From NCBI RefSeq assembly GCF_000143415.4, contig NW_003314306.1, positions 1,086,328-1,150,327 of the forward strand: DNA of 64,000 nt. Direction: 5' to 3'. The notes beneath the pieces were generated by a model that did no database searches, was not told where the DNA came from, and saw only the letters and a list, made by a program, of their open reading frames with translations. How positions within the stretch are numbered: position 1 is the first letter of the stretch; every line of letters starts with the position of its first letter. The translations under genes and the position numbers were made by a program. Origin of the DNA: Selaginella moellendorffii (lineage: Eukaryota; Streptophyta; Lycopodiopsida; Selaginellales; Selaginellaceae). Shown here piece by piece: positions 54,880 to 64,000 of this stretch.

Positions 54880-56289
54880 ATGGAAGAAGAGGGGGGATCG
54901 CGGCGCTGGGCAGTGAATGCCGCAGAATGGAAACCCTCGTCCGCGGAGTTCGATCTCTTTCTCTCGGCGCTACCGCTCTGCGACTGGGAGGCCGTGCTCA
55001 GGTATGGCGCTGGATCTCCTGCGGTGAAAATCTCATGGATCGCAGTGGATTTCGATAGGTTTGTGAGAATCGAGGATCGGAAGATGGGGATCTTGAGCCG
55101 GCTGCTACAGCGGAAGCTCGTGAATTCGGTTCTTGGGATTCCTTACAAGGAGATCATCATCCATCGCACTCCTCAAGGCAAGCCTTTTCTAGTACGTATA
55201 GAATTTGCTGGAAAAAAAGCGTGTGACTCTTACATGTTTGATCTTTTTTTCTTCCTTTGGTTCTTCTACGTTCTTACTTCCTCGTGTTCTTGCTGTGATT
55301 GCCTTTCATCCTCGTTTAGTTTGCTTCTTTGATCTTGTAAGTTTTAGAAAAAAGTTTCCAAGCCTTGATGGGGCAAATGAGTGTGTGACCGTGTAGAATG
55401 CTTTGACATGTTTGATCTTTTATGGTTTGGTTCTTCTACGTTCTTACCAGGTTTTGATGTCGGGTTGTCCTTGCAAGTTTTGTTCTTGTTCTTGGTGCTT
55501 GATTGCCTTCAATCCTCGTTTAATTTGATTCTGTGATCTGATTGACTTGTAAGTTCCACATTCAAGAGAGAGGCTTTGACAGCTTTGTTTGTTTTTTTGT
55601 TTTTTTTTTTTTTTGGTTTGCAGGCCAACGATAGACGACGCCTGAGCCTTCCAGAGTTTAATTTTAACGTTTCTCACCATGGAGACTATGTCGCAATCGC
55701 GTCGGAGCCACACCATCTCGTTGGCGTGGACGTCATGTCGCATGACCCCCGAATCAAAGAACAGCCACCCGCGTACGTGGAGAACTTTCGGTCCTGCTTC
55801 ACAGCGCTTGAATGGGGAAACATTATGAGCTCGAAGCCGGACCACAAAAAGATCTTGCACCAATTTTACAGGTAAAGAATCTCTATCACATTGTTTTCTA
55901 TTCCATTCTCTTTTCACTACCGTGATCTCGTCTCTAACTTCAGGCATTGGTGCTTGAAGGAAGCGTACGTAAAAGCTATTGGAATCGGGCTTGGTTTCAA
56001 CCTCCAGCGGCTCGAGTTCTTCTTTCTCGACGGGGAAATCTGGGGACAAGTAGCTAGCGTACGAATCGATGGCAAACATCGAGAAGATTGGTCATTCTCT
56101 TTGCATCAACTAGACAACGAGCACTGCGTAAGTTTCTCATATCTTTTGGTCTAAACTATGAGAGTTTCTTCGCAGGTTTGCGTCGCAAAAGGCTCTTCGC
56201 AAGAAGGAAGCATGGAAAAATACCCGGTCGACAAGCAGCCATTTAAAATTCTCACAGTGGATGAGCTCCTTCCAAACAATCAAAAATAA
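54880..56289 (+). CDS. 4'-phosphopantetheinyl transferase (Sfp/AASDHPPT type)
   Basis: Five exons: 54880-55001, 55059-55191, 55624-55871, 55944-56127, 56176-56289; 266 residues. The 57-nt first intron restores VLRFVRIEDRKMGILSRLLQ, the conserved N-terminal Arg/Lys block of eukaryotic PPTases. The second intron is 432 nt, long for this locus, and holds two copies of a GGTTCTTCTACGTTCTTAC segment. The catalytic half has FNVSHHGDYVAIAS, GVDVM (Mg2+/CoA Asp) and WCLKEAYVKAIGIG (family WxxKEAxxK). The enzyme transfers the CoA phosphopantetheine arm to acyl-, aryl- or peptidyl-carrier proteins; in plants this is probably the cytosolic or mitochondrial holo-ACP synthase. All signature residues are present. 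Confidence 0.92.
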
Positions 56290-56877
56290 CGCTTGGAACT
56301 CTTGAAAACTCTGTGTCTTATCACTCCAAACTTCCGTGGAAGTATCGTAACCGTCAGGCTTCTGTGGATTCCAATCGTACGCCTCGCGTAAAATATGCCA
56401 GCATCTTTTCTATCTGGACACGTGGAGCTGCGCACTGTTTAGAAGTGTCCCAATGCGGCTACGCCACGTATTCGCCACCTGTCAAACCAGTCTGACGTGG
56501 GATGCTAGAATATGCCGCCGAAGCTGGAGGCTTGGTTCCCGAGGCTGGACTTTTGTGTAGTAGTGGTTTTGTTTCATTTGGCAGTGTTTGTGGAAGGAGG
56601 AGGCTATGGCGCGTCGCGGCGAGGTCTTGTCCCTGGCGGCCGCTCTCGAAGAAATGCGATGCCTCGCGAAGGCGCTCGGCATCTAGATGCGGAGCTCACG
56701 GCGCGGCAGTGTTTCTTCCATCCCCGGGCAGGGAGATTTCGAGGTTTCTGGTCTCAAGCAGCTGGAGCTAGGGCGCATTGGCTGTGGATGAGGGATCGCC
56801 GGAATCGCAGGCCGCGGATCTGATCGTTCCGGTAGCGCTAGGGTTTTTGTTTCACTGTTCTCGCTTCGTCCTCCGCC
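56290..56877. other. Intergenic region and PP2A 5' leader
   Basis: 588 bp with no gene. The right half is GC-rich and includes CTAGGGTTTTTGTTTCACTG near the PP2A start. Open frames at 56502-56823 have no motifs and appear to be leader or shadow. Confidence 0.45.
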
Positions 56878-58210
<1,333 letters not shown>

Positions 58211-60744
58211 GCAAGGCAAGTTCCATCTTACTGTTCTTCTGGGGGCTTAAGTTTGAGGGGAGAGGGAGAGAGGAGAGAGGGATCGATCGAGCTGCGGAAA
58301 CCAGGAAGGAATTTGATGGGGTATATGTATAGCGTCGAATGTAGTTCGCTTGGTTGGGGGAGCAAAAAAAAAGAAGAGAAAAGAGAGAGGAGCTGGCTGT
58401 AACATTTGCAGAAGAAGGCCACGGCTTGTTCTTGTGCAAGAATTTTAGATGTGGGAGTGGAGGCTTGCAAAAAGGTCTATTCTTTGATTTCGTTCTTTGT
58501 TTTTTACCTTTCGTTTTTGTTATAAATTTTTTGGTTTAGTGGACACTTGCAACTTCTTTAATCTGCCATCCAATGGCTAGAAATTCCTCACATTCTTGTC
58601 GGTAATCTTCCTCCTGAGTTCCTTGCCACCTTCTCTGTATGTTCTTCTAAGAATATGTCTTAGTCTTCATTGAATGCATGTGTAATCCGTAATTATGTGA
58701 AGGGTAGTAGACCTGGAACAAGTAGTTTCTACTTTAAAGGTTTTTTAACTTTTTATGTTCTTCTCTTTAGAGACATCGATGGCTGCATTGCAAGTGAGAA
58801 TCCAAATGTGCATATTGGCTAAATCAGGCCAATGTGAAGCAATCCTTCTTCACTCTGTCGCACGACTCTTTCTTCTAAATCACTGCAAGATGCTCAAGAT
58901 CTACCTGATGAACATTGAGACTAATAGTGAGGAAATGAATGTAAACATTGAGGAGATGAGTAGAATGGCATTAGTAACAATTATGAAGAGGATCAATTCT
59001 CTGGTTGTTCTCAATGTCTAGGAAAGTGAAAAACAAGCAAACAAATCTATCTTTGAGATAAATGGTGAGGAAATAATACTTTTTACTTGACGAATATGGA
59101 GGCTACTAGTGAGGAAATAACACTTTTAGATGTGAATAATGAGAAGATGAGCAAAATGGCATTAGTAACAATTATGAAGAGGATCAGTTCTCTTGGCTGA
59201 TCTCAGTGTCTAGGAAAGTGAGAAACAAGCAAACAGTACCTTTAATTAACTGCAAGCCAACAAAACCAATGAGAAATAAAAAGGAGGGTCAGAAGGAAAT
59301 TAACCATTTGCTCTATGAATATTGCAAGAGGAAAAGAAAAACACATGAAAATCTCATCAATTCGGGATATAGTTAAATAACTACTTCTTGGCTAGAATTT
59401 GAGGAGGATACCACCAGATTTTTTGAGCTTCTCTTTCTGCCATGAAAATATTGAGTGAAAATTTACCACTGGATGATGAGATTGCTACCCTGACAGCACT
59501 AGGTTGTAGCTTCAATCCAAGAACAAAAGCTCCCTATTCCAAGGCGCCCTTATGCCATTATTGCAATGTTGATTTGAACATGTTGTTCAAAGTGTTTAAT
59601 TAATTATTAGTAAATACTTTATATTAACAGAATTAATTAAAAGCCAGAAAACAAAAACATATACTATGAATAGGGGCTAAAGTCTCTAAGAAAAATATAT
59701 CAGGTCTCAGTTCTTATAAGTAGAGAACATTCCTGTTGTACAATGGATCAATGCACATAGATTTTGGTTTGCAAATTCCGGCTCGAATAAAAGGATGTTC
59801 ATGGTCATTAAAGANNNNNNNNNNNNNNNNNNNNNNNNNNNNNNNNNNNNNNNNNNNNNNNNNNNNNNNNNNNNNNNNNNNNNNNNNNNNNNNNNNNNNN
59901 NNNNNNNNNNNNNNNNNNCCTAGAACGCAATGTCAGCTACGCGTCGTTGATCTTATAATCTATATAACTCCCCGCACTCAGATCTTAGATTGTCCACCCA
60001 CTCACTCCTGTTATCCTATGGCCATTGTACACTACTCAACTCATGCGTGGCTGCATTGTCGGGAAGCGATGCTCCGGAAACACTTTTTCATTTGTTCCAC
60101 GCTTTTGCTGGGAAAGTTGGCTTGCACCCTCGAAGAGCGTGCAATCGATGTAGATAGTGTAATCGACCATGTAGTTCTTGCGATCCCACACTTTGCAGAG
60201 CCAGTCGAATAACCTTGGGTTTGCTTTCCCAGCACTGCCTAAGCATTCTCCACCTTAGCTGGTATGTTGCCCACGACAACCTTTGGGGAAAATCATCACC
60301 TGTGGGTAGGTCATGTTTTCCCAGAAATATGCTGGTAGCTCGTCTTGTTCATCTTGCTGCTCGTCCAGCAACTTCCCAATCTAAGATCGGGAAGCGCTCT
60401 TGTCCTCTCTGATAGCTCCTTCATTTTCTTTCCCAACCACTCGTCATTCTCTCCTGGTGTCTTACTTTTGATCTGTTCATACCTTTGGATGATAGTCCTT
60501 AAAGCTATTCCCGCCCAGGGAAGAAAAACGTCCTTCCAGATCGATGTTCGAGAAGCCATCTTTTGCTCTTCAGCAAATGCTCGGTTGTTCGCAAAGGACA
60601 CCAGCTCTCTAGTCTATCATCCAAGAAGGATCTCAACTTTCCACTGCTACTTGCCCTATAGTTTTGTTTGAACCCTCTAGTCTTCGTCCTCCAGCTTATT
60701 GTTGTTGAATTGGCATTTTCTATAGACAATGATCTCAGAGGGGC
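58211..60744. other. 3' flank and repeat-rich region with an assembly gap
   Basis: Two ~95-bp copies sharing AATGGCATTAGTAACAATTA and TCTAGGAAAGTGARAAACAA lie at ~58960-59040 and ~59155-59235. N run at 59815-59918. A minus-strand frame (60311-60601, ASRTSIWKDVFLPWAGIALR) is possibly from the adjacent retroelement; I cannot assign it. No intact gene is seen. Confidence 0.4.
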
Positions 60745-61500
60745 AAGATTCACATTGCGGAATGAATACTAAGCTTAAAGTACTTGCTGGAGCAAACTCA
60801 GCTCAACAAAAAGCAGAGACGATGGATGGAGAAGCTGCAAGCTCTGGATTTTACAATCGAGATCCCCAGGATGAGTCGTTGGGACCCCTCTTCAATAGGC
60901 TCTTTACACTGCCTTCAAGGACGGCTTGATGTGGAGGGTGGATGGCAGCAATAAAGAGACAGTTCTATTGGAAAGGGATGCAAAGTGAAGTAAAACTCTA
61001 GGTAAGAGAGTGCACAGTTTGCTCAAGACAAAGACAGTAGCATCCCTGGGGCTGCTGAAACCACTCTCAGTTGCTCAAGCTCAGTTTGCATCAATAATGA
61101 TGGATTTTGTCTCAAGATTGCCAAAGGCTGCTGGTTTTGATGCCATCATGGTGGTAGTTGACCGGCTCACCAAGGTCAGTCATTCCATCCCCTTGGCAAT
61201 GACAGCTCGAAAGATGGTAGAGCTTTTTTGACAATATCTCGAGATAATCTCCGATCAAGATTCCAGGTTCTTGAGATGTCCCTCTTTCAGGTCATGGGGA
61301 CCAAGCTGAGCTTCAGCTCTGCATACCATTCTCAGACATACGGCCAAACAGAGAGGGTAAACCAAACAATGGAAATGTACCTTTGAGGCTACACCTTGGA
61401 CAAGCCAGGGAGCTGGGTGAAGTGGCTACCGGTTCTTATGTCAATTGGGATGGAAGGCCCTGAGGTACATCCAAGCTACAGGCTCGTTTATTCGGGCCGT
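60745..61500 (+). mobile_element. Chromovirus (Ty3/Gypsy) integrase relic
   Basis: Stop-interrupted plus-strand pieces: a zinc-binding region near 60945-61020 (RQFYWKGMQSEVKL, VRECTVCS), then the catalytic core MMDFVSRLPKAAGFDAIMVV, VDRLTKVSHSIPLAM (61090-61215). Next is SDQDSRF (second Asp region) and SSAYHSQTYGQTERVNQTME (~61320-61375, family SAYHPQTDGQTERVN). In-frame stops and a shift show it is dead. Protease and RT were not found on either side. LTRs were not identified. Confidence 0.82.
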
Positions 61501-62824
61501 TTCAAGTGCTCCAAGTCATCAACGAACTGGCATACCATTTGGACTTGCGTCTGCATGATGTCTTCCTGTATCAAACAGCACTGTGGGACCTTCAATCCAA
61601 ATTCCTAACCAGTGGGCGACAAACAAGTGCTCTTAGCCCTAGATCATTGTTGAGATGCAAGAGAAGCAATTGCAAAACTTCTGCTCTTGTTCATTTCTAG
61701 AGGACTCTTGCCTCTTCTCATTTTTTGTCTACTGCTATTCAGCCAGATTTACAACAAGAGTCCTCACAGTAGAAATATCCAGATTGGATTCACGAGCGAA
61801 CGTGTGTAAACATTTATATGGAGAAAATATAAAGTGGTAGACTGCGTAACTGCCTCAAAGTATCAAAGCCTAGGCAAACGACACTTGGGAGAAGTAATGG
61901 GGAAGTTTGGATGAGAGCAAGCAGATCTTGATCACTCACAAGCCATTCTCCAACATGTGAACAATTGATTGCAGAAGAAGATGCAAGAAAATGACATCGA
62001 GCAATTGAATGCTTTATTGTCCAGCAAGGTTGGCCAGTGATTGAGACCCTTGCAGGAATGACAACAAGCAAAGCCCTTCTAATCTGTGTTTAGTGGCACT
62101 GATTTTGAAAATTAGGTGAAAGATATTTCGTTCAGTTTTCTCCCGGAAGATTGTATGCTATTGCAACATTTTAACCTGATCAAGTTGAAGCCCAAAGAAA
62201 GCATACAAGAACGTTTTCTTTATCAGTGACTCCATTTCTAATGACAATTGTCTCCCTTAATATTTCACTATTTTTATCACAACATCACTCATTATTTGAT
62301 CTTCAGCTATACTTAAAACAAAGGAAAATCAAAACACACCTTACAAGAAAAATCAAATAATGATAATAAATATTTAGAGTTATAACTTTATTTTGTTTTC
62401 TCAAAATAGGGTTCTTGGCAACTTGGCAAGAGATGGGTTGCAACAAGCATATAGGTAAGGAGGATTCTTGAAAAGTTATTGCAAGGATTGCTATAGTGTT
62501 TCCCATGGTGAATCACCCTTGCCTAGCTTGAGCAGTCATAGCTGCTAAAATGCTATGGCTACCCAAGCTAGGCAAAGGCAATCTACTATAGGAGCTTGAG
62601 TGGTGCTATGCTAATTCTTGTAACAACCTTGACCCAAACTTTTGCATGAAGGGGGAGTAATATCATAGCTCCCTCTATGGTTGCGAGCTTAACCTTGATT
62701 TGAAGTTATTGATCTTCTCTTTGTTTTTTTTTTCAAGTTTATGCCTATGCCTATGCTTGCTAGATTGCACTAATTTGCTAGAACATATGTAAAAAGGAAA
62801 CATTTATCAAGAAGAATACAATGT
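61501..62824. other. No gene seen
   Basis: AT-rich; short frames only. Around 62505-62600 an imperfect inverted repeat contains CCTTGCCTAGCTTGAGCAG and CCCAAGCTAGGCAAAGG. The sequence may be the 3' part of the integrase-bearing element. Confidence 0.35.
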
Positions 62825-63790
62825 AAGTGACTAAATTTTTTATTTTACTTTAGTATACTTTTAACCATTTGGAAGAGTCTTACTCACAACCTTCATAAGT
62901 TTTCATTTGAACTTGAGGTATTTGCCAAGACCCTAAATATAGCATTTAAACCACATTACATTTGCACTCAATCCAAGTGCTCTATGTATTTAAATTCCAT
63001 TTCTAATACCCAAAAATACCATTGACATCTTAGCCTTTTATGCTAAAGCTCTACATATTCTTAATATATACCACATACCACCCATTACTCTAAGATTAGA
63101 CTATCCATTTTAAATATGGTCATCCTATAACCACCCTCAAACATAAGGAATAACATCCCCCATTATCCCTTCTTTGATCCTTATCAATTTCCTCATTTCC
63201 ATAAGCAATGCTTGTCAATATTGCTGTTGGGTTAGGATCTAAAGGCCTATTCACTAATTCCCACTAACCTTTAGGATTTTCATTATTCTCTTAGTTATTA
63301 AGTAAGAGGGTCATTCCTCTTCATTCCCATTCCCATTGTTAAGGACTTTAGGATAATATTTCAAAACATTATTGCCCAATATGAAATTCATGGGTACTAC
63401 CCTACCTTCCACCACTATGGTGCCTCAATCAAATAGCTAGAGTGAGGTTTTAATAAACCACATAAAGTATCTAAATAGTTAGTACCACACGCACACTTGG
63501 ATTGGGAGCATCAATTATTCAATTTCCCAGAAAAGCTAGAGCCAATTTTTGAACATTTCATTAAGTCACCCTACTTGTCCATCTATATTCATTCTAACAT
63601 TATACACCCTAATCACTTATCACATAGATATAACCTTTTTTCATCACATTTATTCCCCTAGAGTCCTCCATTTACAAAACTATACTAAGTGACCTCCTAG
63701 GAAGTCCTAATTCAGAAAGTTATATTACCCTTCGAATTCAGACTCAGTCCTAAACCCAATATTGGACTCAAACTCAAACTTGAATCTATA
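62825..63790 (+). repeat. Decayed copy of the 49-kb element
   Basis: Collinear with 49140-50130 but with C replaced mainly by T (GTAAGCGAC to GTAAGTGAC; CCACTTGGAGGAG to CCATTTGGAAGAG). It includes a TGACCTCCTAGGAAGTCC patch (63691-63708) absent from the 49-kb copy and like the end of 5S rRNA. Confidence 0.8.
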
Positions 63791-63793
63791 AAT

Positions 63794-64000
63794 GTAGCAT
63801 ATGTGGTTTTCACCCTTTATCCTATAGTGTTTTACCATATGATAACCAAGAAGTTGAACCTAAACCTTTTATGTGCTATGTGCCATATGCCATGTGTTCA
63901 AGGATAATGGTGCGAAACCCAAGTGTCAAGGCCTTGGGCCATTGAATGAAGGAGTGGAGCCAAACTCTTAAGCATGGAGCCAAAGAGCAAAGGAATTAAA
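63794..64000 (+). repeat. LTR-like repeat, third forward start, cut by the window end
   Basis: TGTAGCATATGTGGTTTTCA, then CAAGGCCTTGGGCCATTGAA, matching the first ~200 bp of 46344 and 39889. It abuts the decayed 49-kb-type element. Confidence 0.82.

Noticed and set aside
56502-56823. Small proteins upstream of PP2A (89 and 103 codons)
   Set aside because: No motif, overlapping frames, and they lie in the GC-rich leader of the PP2A gene.

Overview
The window reads as a plant nuclear genome, most probably the lycophyte Selaginella (S. moellendorffii or a close relative). Introns in the intact genes are mostly 40-80 nt, genes sit close together and often head to head, a PLS-type PPR gene and a plant-specific Kelch-phosphatase (BSL) gene are present, and gene islands alternate with AT-rich decayed retroelements. 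The species is inferred from style; no marker was compared.

Left island (1-11.6 kb): 5' end of an APRL-type thioredoxin-fold protein (-), a PPR gene, a double Tudor-like/AT-hook chromatin protein, a 21-exon BSU1-like Kelch/PPP phosphatase and a broken gene I cannot name. A Ty3/Gypsy relic follows (12-15 kb).

Middle (15.6-33.5 kb) is the most interesting part. Four related cassettes carry a gene of the Crinkler/RHS (CR) type on the minus strand: an N-terminal basic and coiled-coil header, a 24-nt microexon, a P-loop NTPase and a nuclease-like C-terminal region. In three cassettes a small unnamed gene lies head to head with it, 124-158 bp away. Cassette 3 is intact in both genes and is enclosed by long inverted repeats. 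Cassettes 1 and 4 have broken CR genes, and cassettes 1 and 2 have broken partner genes. Around cassette 1 lie fragments of three unrelated housekeeping genes with introns retained: VPS41, WEE1 and ISPE (CMK).

Right-middle (33.5-53 kb) is repeat-dominated: a PIF/Harbinger transposase relic, a 5S-rRNA-like segment, LTR-like repeats with long C/G homopolymers (one pair head to head), and a GC-rich element with a TCGGAC microsatellite.

Right island (53.2-58.2 kb): a DCN1-like cullin-neddylation gene (-) head to head with an Sfp-type phosphopantetheinyl transferase gene (+), then a PP2A catalytic-subunit gene (+). The end (58-64 kb) holds a chromovirus integrase relic and a C-to-T-decayed copy of the 49-kb element. 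All exon boundaries were read by hand from GT/AG sites, frame and family conservation; two N runs are assembly gaps.
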